Below, one piece after another: positions 18,619-27,998 of a DNA stretch of 64,000 nt (positions are counted from its first letter, which is position 1; every line of letters starts with the position of its first letter). This DNA comes from Thermomonas sp. (GTDB taxonomy: Bacteria > Pseudomonadota > Gammaproteobacteria > Xanthomonadales > Xanthomonadaceae). A program made the translations under genes and the position numbers. Below the pieces are notes generated by a model, which was given only the letters and a program-made list of their open reading frames with translations, was not told where the DNA came from and ran no database searches. The stretch is from the NCBI RefSeq assembly GCF_029945965.1, contig NZ_JAQSDO010000006.1, positions 1 to 64,000 on the forward strand, written 5' to 3'.

Positions 18619-20022
18619 TCAGTGCGCTTGGGTTTCAGCCGGTTTCGGCGCGCTGCCGAAATCGCCATCTGCCTGCGCTGTTAGCCATGTGAGCACCACG
18701 TAGGCGGCCACGTTCTGCGCGAGTTGCTTCGGGTCGATCTTGTCGAGTGTGTCTTCGGCGGTGTGGTGCAGATCGAAGTACTTGGTGCCGTCGTGCCCCA
18801 GCGATGCCCAAGCCATGCCGAGTCCGGCCATCATCTCGATATCCGATTCCGGTCCACCCGTGCCCGGCATCCACTTAATGCCCAGCGGCTCCAGCGCGCT
18901 GGAGATTTGCGCCATCACCTCTGGTTGCAGCTTGGCCGCGCTGCTGTCGAACTGGTAGATCCGGTCGGCGCCGAAATCGCTTTCCGCGGCGATCACATGC
19001 TTGCTCACTTCGCCCGCATGCTTTTCGGCATACGCACGACCGCCCCATAGCCCTTGCTCCTCGTTGGCGAATGCGACCACGCGGATGGTCCGGCGCGGCT
19101 TCATCGGCTTGAGCAATGCGCCGGTGGCCATGGTGATGGCAACGCCGGCGCCATCGTCGATCGCGCCGGTACCGAGGTCCCAGGAATCCAGATGACCGCC
19201 GAGCAGCACGATCTCGTCAGGCTTTACGCTGCCGGTGATTTCGCCAATGACATTTTGCGAGGTATAGGTACCGTCGAAGCCGCAATCCAGCGAGAGCCGC
19301 ACGCGGGTCGGGCCAATCGCGACCAGGCGCGCGAGTTGCGCCGCATCAATCGTCGAAAGTGCAGCGGCCGGGATCGGCGTCAGTCCGGCGGCAAGGCGTG
19401 TCATGCCGGTGTGTGCGGCGCGCGAGGTGTCGGTGCCTGCCGAACGCATCAGGAACGCCGACGCACCCTTCTGGATCGCCACCGATGGCCCGCCGCCACG
19501 GATGCCGCCGCCGTTGCGGTAGTCGCTACCGTCCTGCTTGCGCTGCATCTGGTAATCGACGAAGGCGATCTTGCCCTTCAGTGATCCATCCGGCGCCGCC
19601 TGCAGTGCGGCCAGGTCGGGGAAGCGCACGACTTCGCCTTCGACCGTACCGCCAGGGCTACCGCCGAGTGCGGTCAGCACCAGGTTCTGCGCGCTGCCGC
19701 CAAGGACTTCGCCATGTTCGCTGCGACGCACCCATTTCGGGAACGTGACCGGCTCGGTCCATACCTTGTCGTAGCCGAGTGCCTTGAACTTGGCCACTGC
19801 CCAGGCGACTGCGCGCGCATCGGCTTCGCTGCCGGCAAGGCGCGGGCCGACTTCGGTGGTCAGCGACTCCACTACCTTCCAGCCGGTGTCGTCATGCAGT
19901 GCCTTCTCACGCAATTGGCTGGCTGTGGCCAGTGTTGCAACGCTGACATGGGTCGCACGTTGGGCATGGAGCGGGCCGCTGAGGGTAACGGCAAGGGCAA
20001 GCAGCAGGACAGTACGGCGCAT
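18619..20022 (-). CDS. secreted M28-family zinc aminopeptidase/carboxypeptidase
   Basis: 467 residues from ATG 20022, which has GGAG 8 bases upstream and begins a signal peptide (MRRTVLLLALAVTLSGPLHA). It has a PA-like inserted domain (about 115-240) and then the M28 zinc site: GGHLDSWDLGTGAIDDGAG (His and bridging Asp), FANEEQGLWG (catalytic and metal Glu), ESDFGAD (Asp) and HHTAEDTLD (His). It is probably a periplasmic or secreted exopeptidase of the carboxypeptidase Q type. It is convergent with the methyltransferase gene, separated by REP sequences. Confidence 0.9.
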   Translation of the reverse strand: MRRTVLLLALAVTLSGPLHAQRATHVSVATLATASQLREKALHDDTGWKVVESLTTEVGPRLAGSEADARAVAWAVAKFKALGYDKVWTEPVTFPKWVRRSEHGEVLGGSAQNLVLTALGGSPGGTVEGEVVRFPDLAALQAAPDGSLKGKIAFVDYQMQRKQDGSDYRNGGGIRGGGPSVAIQKGASAFLMRSAGTDTSRAAHTGMTRLAAGLTPIPAAALSTIDAAQLARLVAIGPTRVRLSLDCGFDGTYTSQNVIGEITGSVKPDEIVLLGGHLDSWDLGTGAIDDGAGVAITMATGALLKPMKPRRTIRVVAFANEEQGLWGGRAYAEKHAGEVSKHVIAAESDFGADRIYQFDSSAAKLQPEVMAQISSALEPLGIKWMPGTGGPESDIEMMAGLGMAWASLGHDGTKYFDLHHTAEDTLDKIDPKQLAQNVAAYVVLTWLTAQADGDFGSAPKPAETQAH

Positions 20023-20144
20023 TGCGCGATCTCCATGGAGTAGGCGCCAGGATGCAAACATGGGCGCGAAAACGACGAAACCCCGAGCGTAGCAGCCCGC
20101 GGTTCCAATGCGCTGTGCCGGTGGTCATGCCGGCATCGCGAAGT

Positions 20145-20558
20145 CTATTTTTTGAGTGAGTCGCGGATCTCGCGCAGCAACAGGACTTCCTCGGAAGGCT
20201 CGGCCGGTGCGGCGGGCGCTGCTTCCTGCTTGTGGTGCATGCGGTTGATCGCCTTGACCACCAGGAAAACGGCCAGTGCGATGATCACGAACTGCACCAG
20301 GGTATTGAGGAACGCGCCGATACCGATCGCCACCGCAGGCACTGCTTCACCAGCGGCGTTCACTGTGGCGTCCTTCAGCGTAATGACCCATTTCGAAAAA
20401 TCCACCCCGCCGATGAGCAGTCCGATCGGCGGCATGATGATCTTGTCGACGCTCGCGGTGACGATCTTGCCGAATGCCGCGCCGATCACCACAGCGACTG
20501 CCAGGTCGATCACGTTGCCCTTGGCGATGAAATCCTTGAATTCGCTGACCATGCCCAT
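20145..20558 (-). CDS. mscL: large-conductance mechanosensitive channel
   Basis: Emergency pressure-release channel of the inner membrane, a pentamer. 137 residues. [28 protein letters not shown] is the N-terminal amphipathic helix plus the pore helix with its Gly/Ala packing face. A periplasmic loop, the second helix ([24 protein letters not shown]) and a charged cytoplasmic bundle ([13 protein letters not shown]) follow. Length and layout are normal. Confidence 0.97.
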   Translation of the reverse strand: MGMVSEFKDFIAKGNVIDLAVAVVIGAAFGKIVTASVDKIIMPPIGLLIGGVDFSKWVITLKDATVNAAGEAVPAVAIGIGAFLNTLVQFVIIALAVFLVVKAINRMHHKQEAAPAAPAEPSEEVLLLREIRDSLKK

Positions 20559-20607
20559 GCGCGCATCCTTTTGTTGGGATGATGTCGTTGATGCTTCGGC
20601 CGGAAGC

Positions 20608-21339
20608 TCAAGCGACCTGTGGCGGCTGGATGCAACCCTGCAATTCGATCAGGTTGCCCAGCCTCGCCAGATAGCGATCGCCAACCTGCAATGGCCCTAC
20701 GCCCGCCGGCGTGCCCATGAATATCACATCGCCCGCGCGTAGCGCATAGAGCTTGGACAGTTCATGCAGGATGTCGCCGACATCCCAGATCAGGTCCGAC
20801 AGAGGGCCGTGCTGGCGGGTTTCGCCATTCACCTGCAGGCTGATGTCGAGCGAGGTGTAATCGCCAATCATGTCGGCAGGCAATAATGCACTGACCGGTG
20901 CCGAGTGGTCGAACGCTTTGCCGGTATCCCACGGCAAGCCCTTGGCCTTGGCGGCGGCTTGCAGGTCGCGGCGGGTCAGGTCGAGGCCGATGCCGTAGCC
21001 GAACACCAGTGCCATCGCTGCATCGGGCGCCAGAACGCCCACAGGCGCATCACGGCCGAGCGCAACGAGCAGTTCGACTTCGTGATGCAGGTTGTTGGTA
21101 CCAGGCGGGTAGGGCACTTGCCCATCGATGACGATCGCATCGGCCGGCTTGCAGAAAAATACCGGCGAACCGCGATCTTCCTTCGATGCCGGCGCCGCAG
21201 CACCCATTTCGCGTGCATGGTCGGCGAAGTTGCGACCGACGCAATAAATACGCCGAACCGGGAAATCGCCGAGCACGCCATCGCTGGCATTGCGTACCGG
21301 AATCCGCGGCGTCGCCGCGGCAGCGACAAGGTCAGCCAC
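20608..21339 (-). CDS. fumarylacetoacetate hydrolase family protein
   Basis: 243 residues. Metal-dependent C-C hydrolase fold acting on acylpyruvate-type substrates. [18 protein letters not shown] is the usual N-terminal segment; [11 protein letters not shown] supplies two Glu metal ligands and [13 protein letters not shown] the Asp. KAFDHSAP and [15 protein letters not shown] are typical of fumarylpyruvate hydrolase/acylpyruvase members, to which this length also fits. The exact substrate is not determinable. It starts one base after the stop of the small membrane protein gene upstream, so the two are co-transcribed. Confidence 0.88.
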   Translation of the reverse strand: MADLVAAAATPRIPVRNASDGVLGDFPVRRIYCVGRNFADHAREMGAAAPASKEDRGSPVFFCKPADAIVIDGQVPYPPGTNNLHHEVELLVALGRDAPVGVLAPDAAMALVFGYGIGLDLTRRDLQAAAKAKGLPWDTGKAFDHSAPVSALLPADMIGDYTSLDISLQVNGETRQHGPLSDLIWDVGDILHELSKLYALRAGDVIFMGTPAGVGPLQVGDRYLARLGNLIELQGCIQPPQVA

Positions 21340-21624
21340 TCAGCGTGCCTGCGGCAGTTCAGCCTTGGGCAATACGCGGTACTCGCCGGGAATGGTGTCG
21401 CCACCATGAGCGATCGGTTTGCTGCGCTGCTTCCACAGGCGCACCAGCAGGCCTACCGCCAGCATCGCGATGCCGACGAACACGCTCACGAACAACAGGC
21501 CCAGCAACAAGGCTACGCCAACCGCGCCCAGCACCCAGCGCAGGATGCGATGGCGCGGCCTGCGCGGCGCCTTGAACGGGTCAAAGCGGAAACCTTGGAA
21601 CGAACGGGCACGGAATACGGACAT
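21340..21624 (-). CDS. small single-pass or hairpin membrane protein, unknown function
   Basis: 94 residues. A basic, Phe/Arg-rich N-terminus (MSVFRARSFQGFRFDPFKAPRRPRHR) is followed by a long hydrophobic segment (ILRWVLGAVGVALLLGLLFVSVFVGIAMLAVGLLV), probably one long helix or a helical hairpin, then a basic cytoplasmic tail. It lies immediately upstream of the FAH-family gene. No known domain is recognised. Confidence 0.6.
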   Translation of the reverse strand: MSVFRARSFQGFRFDPFKAPRRPRHRILRWVLGAVGVALLLGLLFVSVFVGIAMLAVGLLVRLWKQRSKPIAHGGDTIPGEYRVLPKAELPQAR

Positions 21625-21683
21625 CGAGGTTGAATCCCCAGGGCGCTAATGCGCCATGACACAATGACGACAGTATCGGACGG

Positions 21684-22088
21684 GTGCGGATTCGAGTTGT
21701 GAGTAGTTCGTTAAATGGTGATGGCGTCGACACCTCGCACATGCCCTTGTTGCGGGTGGATGCCCTGGCCGCGGACAGCCTGCATGAGGTCGAGGCGGTG
21801 CTGGATGGCGATGCGGAATCACTGATCGTGCATCGCGATGCCGCGGGCGCGGTGCATGCGTGGTTGAACGTGTGTCCGCATGCGGGCCGGCGCCTGGATT
21901 GGGCGCCTGGCGAGTTCCTGCGCAGCAAGGACGGTCTGCTGGTATGCGCCGTGCATGGCGCCAGTTTCGAACTTGCCGGTGGCGAGTGCGTGGCCGGTCC
22001 CTGCCGTGGCGAGCGATTGCGCGAAGTTGCAGTGCATTGCGTGGATGGCGATGTGCGGCTTGGCGCCGCGTCGGATGCAGCCACTTAA
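21684..22088 (+). CDS. Rieske [2Fe-2S] ferredoxin-like protein
   Basis: About 134 residues. The cluster motifs are CPHAGRRLDW and CAVHGASFE (CxH-x17-CxxH), preceded by NVCPH and followed by a PCRGERL segment equivalent to the usual Gly-Pro loop. It is probably a small soluble electron carrier of the type annotated as Rieske 2Fe-2S or nitrite-reductase-small-subunit-like. The start is uncertain: GTG 21684 and GTG 21699 are both possible and neither has a convincing ribosome site. Its TAA overlaps the stop of the convergent permease gene by sharing TTAA. Confidence 0.85.
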   Translation: MRIRVVSSSLNGDGVDTSHMPLLRVDALAADSLHEVEAVLDGDAESLIVHRDAAGAVHAWLNVCPHAGRRLDWAPGEFLRSKDGLLVCAVHGASFELAGGECVAGPCRGERLREVAVHCVDGDVRLGAASDAAT

Positions 22089-23923
22089 TAAAGCAGGTTG
22101 ATCATCACCACGATAATGGCGGTGTAGGCCAGGGTCAGTGGGCCACCCGTGCGCCACATGTCGCGCACCGTGTATGCAGCCGGGCCGGTAATCATCGAGA
22201 TCGACGGGTTGGATGCGGTGATGAAGTTGTTGGAGGCGGACAGCGCCACGATCAATGCGAACGCGGTGGGATTGCCGCCTACTGCCAATGCCAGGCTGAT
22301 TGCCAATGGCACCATCACAATCGTCGCGCCAACGTGGCTGATGACCAGCGAAAAAGCAGTGGTGAACAGTGCCAGCACCAGTTCGATAAGCCATACCGGC
22401 ATGCCTTGCGGCAGGCGATCGAAGCTGTGCCCGGCAATCCAGGCCGCTGTGCCGCTGGAATCCATCGCCCAGCCCAGAGGGATCAGGCACGCCATCAGGA
22501 ATACGGTCTTCCAGCTGATGGCTGCATAGGCCTCGTCCATCTTCAACACGCCGCTGACCAGCATGCCGGCAACGCCTGTCATCAGCGCGATCGAGGTAGG
22601 GATGCGCGAGGAAAGTGCGAGCAGCATGCTCACCGCGAAAATCGCCATGGCGATCTTGAATTTGTGCGGGCGCTGCTCGCCCTTCGGATAATCAGTCACC
22701 ACCACGAAGTCGCGGCTCTCGGCCGCTTCCGCAAGGTCGGTCCAGATGCTGTGCAGGACCAGCATGTCGCCCGCGCGGATGGCGATGTTGCGCACGTCTT
22801 CGCGCAATACGTGTTTGTCGCGGTTGATCGCCAGCAGGCTGATGCCGAAATGCTTGCGCAATTGCAGGTCGGCCTGGGTCTTGCCGATGAAGCGCGATGT
22901 CGGGGGGACCACCGCCTCCGAAATGCCGGCACGGCTGGGGTTGAACAGGTCGCCGAAGGTTCGCAGGCGGGTCGACAGGCGCAGGAAGTTGTTTTGCGCG
23001 AAGTCGGCAACCTGCTCGCGTGGACCCATCGCGCCGAGCACGCTGCCGACCCAGATGCGCGCATCCGCCGGTGGTGCCAGCCGCGATTCATTGCCGGTCA
23101 GCAAGGCCAGCATCAACGGCGAACCGGGTACTGCTTCGGCCTCGCCAATGCTCATCCCGACCAGCGGGCTGTCGGCGCTGACGGTGAGTTCATAGACATC
23201 GCCATCAATGCCGTAGGCGCGGGCGAAATAACTTTGGGTGCGGGCCGGAGTGACCGCTTCGTCCACGTCCTCGCGCAGCAGTTTGGCGCCGAAGAAATGA
23301 AAATAAAGCAGCGATGCAGCCAGCAACGCCAGCCCGATCGGCAGCGGTGCGAACATTTTCAGCGGTTCCAGTGTCGCCGCACCCGAAGGCATGTTGGCAT
23401 TGGCCGAAACCAGCAGGTCGTTGAGCAGGATCAGCGGCGAGTTGCCGACCATGGTCAGGCTGCCGCCCATGATGATTGCTGCCGACATCGGCATCAGCAG
23501 CCTGGACAGGCTGATGCCGGTGCGCGCAGCCAGCCGCGATGCTACTGGCAGGTAAAGCGCAGTGACCGAGGTGTTCTGGATGATTGCCGAGTTGAGGCCG
23601 GCAACACCGGATGCCAGCAGCAGCAGCCGCTGTTCAGCCCCGTTGGCGCGCCGCAACAGCCAGCTGGCGAGGCGATTGAGTGCGCCAGTGCGGTCCAGTC
23701 CCGCGCCCAGAATCATGGTGGCGATGACGTTTATCACCGCGCCGGAGGAAAAGCCGCCGAACAGGTCTTCGGGCGCAATCAGGCCGGTCAGGCCCAGCAC
23801 CACAAGCACCACCAGGGCGACCACATCGGCGCGGATGCGATCGAACAGGAACATCAGCATCGTGAAAAACACCAGCCCGAGCACCAGTTGCATGTCCGAG
23901 GTGAGCGTCAGCGCGGTATCCAT
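22085..23923 (-). CDS. SLC13/DASS-family permease with central TrkA-C domains
   Basis: 612 residues. An N-terminal half of about six membrane helices includes NSAIIQNTSVTALYLPV and the NSPLILLNDLL Asn-Ser-Pro turn. A cytoplasmic insertion (about 230-430) contains two RCK/TrkA-C-like domains (VYELTVSADSPLVGMSIGEAEA and FIGKTQADLQLRKHFGISLLAI). The C-terminal membrane half carries SNNFITASNPSISM. This arrangement is that of bacterial sodium-coupled sulfate or anion permeases of the SLC13 group. The ligand is not predictable from sequence; sulfate or dicarboxylate are possibilities. Confidence 0.88.
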   Translation of the reverse strand: MDTALTLTSDMQLVLGLVFFTMLMFLFDRIRADVVALVVLVVLGLTGLIAPEDLFGGFSSGAVINVIATMILGAGLDRTGALNRLASWLLRRANGAEQRLLLLASGVAGLNSAIIQNTSVTALYLPVASRLAARTGISLSRLLMPMSAAIIMGGSLTMVGNSPLILLNDLLVSANANMPSGAATLEPLKMFAPLPIGLALLAASLLYFHFFGAKLLREDVDEAVTPARTQSYFARAYGIDGDVYELTVSADSPLVGMSIGEAEAVPGSPLMLALLTGNESRLAPPADARIWVGSVLGAMGPREQVADFAQNNFLRLSTRLRTFGDLFNPSRAGISEAVVPPTSRFIGKTQADLQLRKHFGISLLAINRDKHVLREDVRNIAIRAGDMLVLHSIWTDLAEAAESRDFVVVTDYPKGEQRPHKFKIAMAIFAVSMLLALSSRIPTSIALMTGVAGMLVSGVLKMDEAYAAISWKTVFLMACLIPLGWAMDSSGTAAWIAGHSFDRLPQGMPVWLIELVLALFTTAFSLVISHVGATIVMVPLAISLALAVGGNPTAFALIVALSASNNFITASNPSISMITGPAAYTVRDMWRTGGPLTLAYTAIIVVMINLLY

Positions 23924-23966
23924 TCTGCGACGAGCGTTTCCCTGTATTCAGCCGGCAAGCGCCGGG

Positions 23967-24701
23967 TCAGCAGCGGTCGTACAGTAGGTCCCAGACGCCA
24001 TGACCGAGTTTCTGGCCACGGGTCTCGAAATGCGTTTGCGGGCGCCAGTCCGGTCGCGGCACCGCACCACGCAGTCCCGCGCGATTGACGATACCCAGCG
24101 TTGCATCCAGCACATCCCACATCTGCTCGGCATAGTCCTGCCAATCGGTGGCGAGGTGCAAGCGGCCATCGGCCGCAAGCTTGCGCACCAGCAGTGCGGC
24201 GAAGGTGGAATTCACCAGCCTGCGCTTGTTATGGCGCTTCTTGTGCCACGGATCCGGGAAGTAGATGCGCACTTCATCCAGCGTGCCATCGGCGATCTCT
24301 TGTTCTAGCACCTCGACTGCGTCGTGGTGGTAGAGACGGACGTTGCCGGTATCGTCATCGCCAAGCGCATTGAGCAGGCGGCCGACGCCCGGCGCATGCA
24401 CTTCAATACCGATGTGGTCGCGCAGCGGATCGTGTTGCGCTGAGTAACGCAGGGCTTCGCCATTGCCGAAGCCTATTTCGAGGATGCGCGGCGCGGTACG
24501 CCCGAACAATGCATCGAAGTCGCGCGGGCTTCCTGCGTAATCAATGCCGAAGCGCGGCCACAGTTCATCGAACGCGCGCTGCTGGGCTTCGGTGAAGCGA
24601 CCCTGGCGAAGCACGAAGCTGCGCACCTTGCGCTGGCCCTCGATAATCGTGAACGGCTTCGGCGGCACCTTGCCGCCAGCACTGGAGAACGGATCCGTCA
24701 T
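23967..24701 (-). CDS. trmB: tRNA (guanine-46-N7)-methyltransferase
   Basis: Methylates G46 in the tRNA variable loop using SAM. 244 residues from ATG 24701, which leaves a single base after the thiG stop (translational coupling); the open frame extends further upstream into thiG but that part is not family-like. [15 protein letters not shown] is the SAM-binding motif, [16 protein letters not shown] the catalytic and tRNA-binding loop, and [14 protein letters not shown] is also conserved. The thiS-thiG-trmB order is usual in Xanthomonadales. Confidence 0.96.
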   Translation of the reverse strand: MTDPFSSAGGKVPPKPFTIIEGQRKVRSFVLRQGRFTEAQQRAFDELWPRFGIDYAGSPRDFDALFGRTAPRILEIGFGNGEALRYSAQHDPLRDHIGIEVHAPGVGRLLNALGDDDTGNVRLYHHDAVEVLEQEIADGTLDEVRIYFPDPWHKKRHNKRRLVNSTFAALLVRKLAADGRLHLATDWQDYAEQMWDVLDATLGIVNRAGLRGAVPRPDWRPQTHFETRGQKLGHGVWDLLYDRC

Positions 24702-24702
24702 C

Positions 24703-25506
24703 TCAGCCGATGAGCCCATCGATCGGCGAGGACGCACTTGCGAAACGCTTGCGCGGGATACGGCCGGCCAGGAATGCTTCGCGTCCGGCCTCGACCGCCT
24801 TGCGCATGGCACTGGCCATCAGCACCGGGTTCTTGGCGCCGGCGATCGCGGTGTTCATCAGCACGCCATGACAACCGAGTTCCATCGCGATGGCCGCATC
24901 CGATGCGGTGCCGACGCCGGCATCGACAATGATCGGCACCTTGGCGTTCTCGACGATTTCGATCAGGTTGTATTTGTTCTGCACGCCCAAGCCCGAGCCG
25001 ATCGGCGCCGCCAGCGGCATCACCGCGACGCAGCCGATTTCCTCCAGACGCTTGCACAGGAGTGGATCGTCGCTGGTGTAGACCATTACGTCGAAGCCGT
25101 CCTTGACCAGGATCTCGGCGGCGGCGAGGGTAGCGACGACATCGGGATATAACGTGCGCGGGTCGCCCAGTACTTCGAGCTTCACCAGCTTGTGGCCATT
25201 CAGCAGCTCACGCGCCAGCCGGCAGGTGCGCACCGCGTCGTCGGCGGTGTAGCAGCCGGCGGTGTTGGGCAGGATGGTGTAGCGCTCGGGCGGCAGTACG
25301 TCGAGCAGGTTGGGCTCGTCGGGGTTCTGACCGACGTCTTTGTTGAAGAACGGCGTCCGGCGGATCGCGACGGTGACGATCTGTGCACCGGCGGCCTCGG
25401 TGGCGCGGCGGGTCTCGTCGAGGTCCTTGAACTTGCCGGTGCCGGTCAGCAGGCGCGAGGCATAGGCCTTGCCGGCGATATGGAGCAGGTCGGATGTCTG
25501 TGTCAT
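24703..25506 (-). CDS. thiG: thiazole synthase
   Basis: Forms the thiazole phosphate moiety of thiamine from deoxyxylulose phosphate, dehydroglycine and ThiS-thiocarboxylate. 267 residues from the ATG giving [48 protein letters not shown] (Schiff-base lysine), [23 protein letters not shown] and [10 protein letters not shown] are all intact. thiS lies immediately upstream on the same strand. Confidence 0.97.
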   Translation of the reverse strand: MTQTSDLLHIAGKAYASRLLTGTGKFKDLDETRRATEAAGAQIVTVAIRRTPFFNKDVGQNPDEPNLLDVLPPERYTILPNTAGCYTADDAVRTCRLARELLNGHKLVKLEVLGDPRTLYPDVVATLAAAEILVKDGFDVMVYTSDDPLLCKRLEEIGCVAVMPLAAPIGSGLGVQNKYNLIEIVENAKVPIIVDAGVGTASDAAIAMELGCHGVLMNTAIAGAKNPVLMASAMRKAVEAGREAFLAGRIPRKRFASASSPIDGLIG

Positions 25507-25537
25507 CTGGTCATTATTGCCGATGCGGACGATTGCC

Positions 25538-25738
25538 TCACCCCCCCCCCAGCGCATGCACGATTTCGACGCGGTCGCCGTCTTGGAGCTTATGTTCGGG
25601 ATGTTGTGCACGCGGCACGATGGTGCCATTGACCTCGACCGCGACGCGGCGCTCGGCCAGGCCTTCGGCCTTCAGCAGGCTGGAGATGGTGTCATTGGCT
25701 AGAGTTTGGCGGGCTTCGCCATTGAGTTGGATCTGCAT
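25538..25738 (-). CDS. thiS: sulfur carrier protein ThiS
   Basis: Ubiquitin-like sulfur carrier, 66 residues. The start [12 protein letters not shown] follows an in-frame open region that is not conserved. The C-terminus reads [10 protein letters not shown]; the terminal Gly-Gly is the site of adenylation and thiocarboxylation. The three glycines and the codon before them are encoded by a run of ten G (25541-25550, C on the plus strand), so a one-base slip would alter the essential tail. Confidence 0.95.
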   Translation of the reverse strand: MQIQLNGEARQTLANDTISSLLKAEGLAERRVAVEVNGTIVPRAQHPEHKLQDGDRVEIVHALGGG

Positions 25739-25899
25739 GCAGGGATTTTCGCCTGTTTTGCGGACCGGGCGTGCGGCGGCGCAACTTGTGAGCGTTATAA
25801 TTTCGTGAAACCATTCGAACCATTCGGTGTCGTACTGTTGCTGCAACGCGATTGTCCACAGCATCCACCGCCTGAATTCCGCCCCCTCAGAGGATCGTC

Positions 25900-27759
25900 A
25901 TGAAAGCCAAATTCTCCCGCACCGTGCTGGCCGCTGCCCTGGCCCTGGCCGCGATGCCGCTGTATGCGCAAAACCAGCCGACCTTCACCCAGACCGTGTT
26001 CTTTGGCGACAGCCTGACCGATGGCGGTTATTTCCGTCCGCTGTTGCCTCTCAGTGTGCAGGCGGTGACCGGCCAATTCACCACCAATCCGGGTCTGGTC
26101 TGGTCGCAGTACCTGGCCGACTACTACGGCAGCAATGCCGACAGCGCCTGGTTTGGCACCGGCGCAGGCACCACGCCCGGAGCCGGCAACAACTGGGCGG
26201 TCGGTGGCGCTCGCGCCGGGCAGGATAGTTTTGGAGCACTGGGATATACGCCATCGATGGCGTCGCAGGTCACCAACTATCTGTCCCGTAACGGCGGCCA
26301 TGCCGATCCTGGCGCGCTGTACACGGTCTGGGGTGGCGCCAACGACCTGTTCGCGGTGCAGGCCAACCCGGCCAATGCGCAGGCAATCATCGGTGGCGCA
26401 GTGGCCGCACAGGTCGGCATCGTCGGCACACTGACCACTGCCGGTGCCAAGTACATCCTGGTGCCGACCATTCCAGACCTCGGCCTGACCCCGTCCTCGC
26501 GTGCCGGTGGTGCAGTCGCGATGGCGCAGGGCACGGCGCTGACCGCCAGTTACAACAACGCACTGTTCGGTGCACTGGCATCGGCAAACATGCGGGTGAT
26601 CCCGCTGGACACGTTCCACTTCCTGCAGGAAATCGTCACCAATCCGAGCACCTATGGCATCGTCAATGTTACCGGCACCGCTTGCCTGCCACCCGGTAGT
26701 TCTTCGCTGACCTGCAACCCGACCTCGCTGGTCAGTCCGAACGCACCTTATGACTATGCCTTCGCCGATGGCGTGCATCCGACCACCGGTTCGCACAAGA
26801 TGCTCGCGCAGTTCGCGGAATCGGTGATCGAAGGCCCGCGCCAGATCGCGATCCTGCCGCATTCCGAGGCCACGATTGGCCGGGCCCGCACTGAAATGTT
26901 GTCGACCAACCTGGGCAATCGTCCAGAAAGCGATGGCATGCGCTGGTGGGCCAGTGCCCTCAATACCAATCAGCGCTTCGGGCGCGGCGGCACCGCTGAC
27001 GGCTTCGATGGCGATGCGCCAAGCCTCAACGGTGGCATGCAGTGGGCGGCCGGCAATCTCACCTATGGTGCGTTCGGTGCGTACGGCAAGGCCAATATGG
27101 ATTGGGGCATGCGCCGCGGCAACTTCAAGCAGACCGATACCACCCTGGGCGGTTTCGTTGGCTGGTATGGCGATGGTCCGTGGGCGAATGCGCAGCTGAG
27201 CTACACCTGGCTCAACTTCGACGTCAAGCGCGACATCGTGCTTGGCCCGGCGGTGCGGACCCACTACGGCTCCGCCAACGGCAGCAACCTGACCGCCGCA
27301 GGCAGTGCGGGTTGGACCTTCACCCACGGCATGTTGAGCCATGGTCCGGTGCTCGGCCTGGTGTCGCAGAGGATCGACGTGAATGGCTTCGCCGAATCCG
27401 CTCCGGCGATGTCGACCTCGCTCGCGTATCCGAGCCAGTCTTTCAATTCGTTGGTAGGCAGCATTGGCTGGCAGGCCAGTCTTGCACTGGGCGAACACAT
27501 CACGCCCTACGCCAAGCTGACCTGGGATCGCGAGTTTGAGAAGCCGGCGGCGGAAGCCTTCGCCATGGCGCAGTCGATGCCCGGTACCCAGCCGTATGCG
27601 GTTCCGGGCCTGGTGCTGGATCGCGAATACGGTACCGCGCAGTTCGGCGTCCGCAGCGAGATGTTCGGCATGGATGTGCAGACCGGTACCCGCATCACCG
27701 TCAACCAGGACAATGGCAACAACGCGACGTTCTTCGTGACCGTGGCCAGGAAGTTCTGA
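25900..27759 (+). CDS. GDSL-type autotransporter esterase/lipase (EstA-like)
   Basis: 619 residues. Signal peptide MKAKFSRTVLAAALALAAMPLYAQ. The passenger (about 25-310) is a GDSL hydrolase: FFGDSLTDGG (nucleophile Ser), NNWAVGGARAG, WGGANDLF (oxyanion Asn) and DYAFADGVHPT (catalytic Asp and His). A beta-barrel of about 270 residues follows with alternating aromatic strands, ending in VARKF, the terminal Phe recognised by the Bam complex. It therefore displays an esterase on the cell surface. It is transcribed divergently from thiS. Confidence 0.94.
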   Translation: MKAKFSRTVLAAALALAAMPLYAQNQPTFTQTVFFGDSLTDGGYFRPLLPLSVQAVTGQFTTNPGLVWSQYLADYYGSNADSAWFGTGAGTTPGAGNNWAVGGARAGQDSFGALGYTPSMASQVTNYLSRNGGHADPGALYTVWGGANDLFAVQANPANAQAIIGGAVAAQVGIVGTLTTAGAKYILVPTIPDLGLTPSSRAGGAVAMAQGTALTASYNNALFGALASANMRVIPLDTFHFLQEIVTNPSTYGIVNVTGTACLPPGSSSLTCNPTSLVSPNAPYDYAFADGVHPTTGSHKMLAQFAESVIEGPRQIAILPHSEATIGRARTEMLSTNLGNRPESDGMRWWASALNTNQRFGRGGTADGFDGDAPSLNGGMQWAAGNLTYGAFGAYGKANMDWGMRRGNFKQTDTTLGGFVGWYGDGPWANAQLSYTWLNFDVKRDIVLGPAVRTHYGSANGSNLTAAGSAGWTFTHGMLSHGPVLGLVSQRIDVNGFAESAPAMSTSLAYPSQSFNSLVGSIGWQASLALGEHITPYAKLTWDREFEKPAAEAFAMAQSMPGTQPYAVPGLVLDREYGTAQFGVRSEMFGMDVQTGTRITVNQDNGNNATFFVTVARKF

Positions 27760-27829
27760 TAGCACCAGTGGCGCACGCTTGCGCGTGCGTTGCGCCGCCC
27801 GTTGCGCTCGGCATAGACTTGCCGCGCAA

Positions 27830-27903
27830 GCGGGTGTAGCTCAATGGCAGAGCTGTAGCTTCCCAAGCTACTGACGAGGGTTCGATTCCCTTCACCCGCT
27901 CCA
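27830..27903 (+). tRNA. tRNA-Gly (anticodon CCC)
   Basis: 74 bases fold as a complete cloverleaf: acceptor GCGGGTG/CACCCGC, D-arm GCTC/GAGC, anticodon stem GTAGC/GCTAC with loop TTCCCAA (anticodon CCC), T-arm GAGGG/CCCTT with TTCGATT, discriminator T and an encoded CCA end. Confidence 0.96.
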
Positions 27904-27910
27904 GATCGAC

Positions 27911-27943
27911 AACGGCGGCACCCCGGATGGGGTGCTGCCGTTT
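27911..27943 (+). terminator. hairpin downstream of tRNA-Gly
   Basis: A 14-bp stem with one mismatch (27911-27924 against 27929-27942) around GGAT. The T-run is only three bases, so this is a processing or termination hairpin rather than a textbook terminator. Confidence 0.6.
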
Positions 27944-27998
27944 GCTTCGGGGCGCGCTTGCGGTTGTTGAAGCATCGAACATCCCCCGAGTCACGCCG

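Noticed and set aside
21860-24088. 742-codon plus-strand frame opposite the SLC13 permease
   Set aside because: His/Gln/Arg-rich composition, no hydrophobic pattern or motif, wholly antisense to the permease.
25795-27765. 656-codon minus-strand frame opposite the GDSL esterase
   Set aside because: Antisense shadow; the plus-strand frame has signal peptide, GDSL, DGVHP and terminal Phe signatures.
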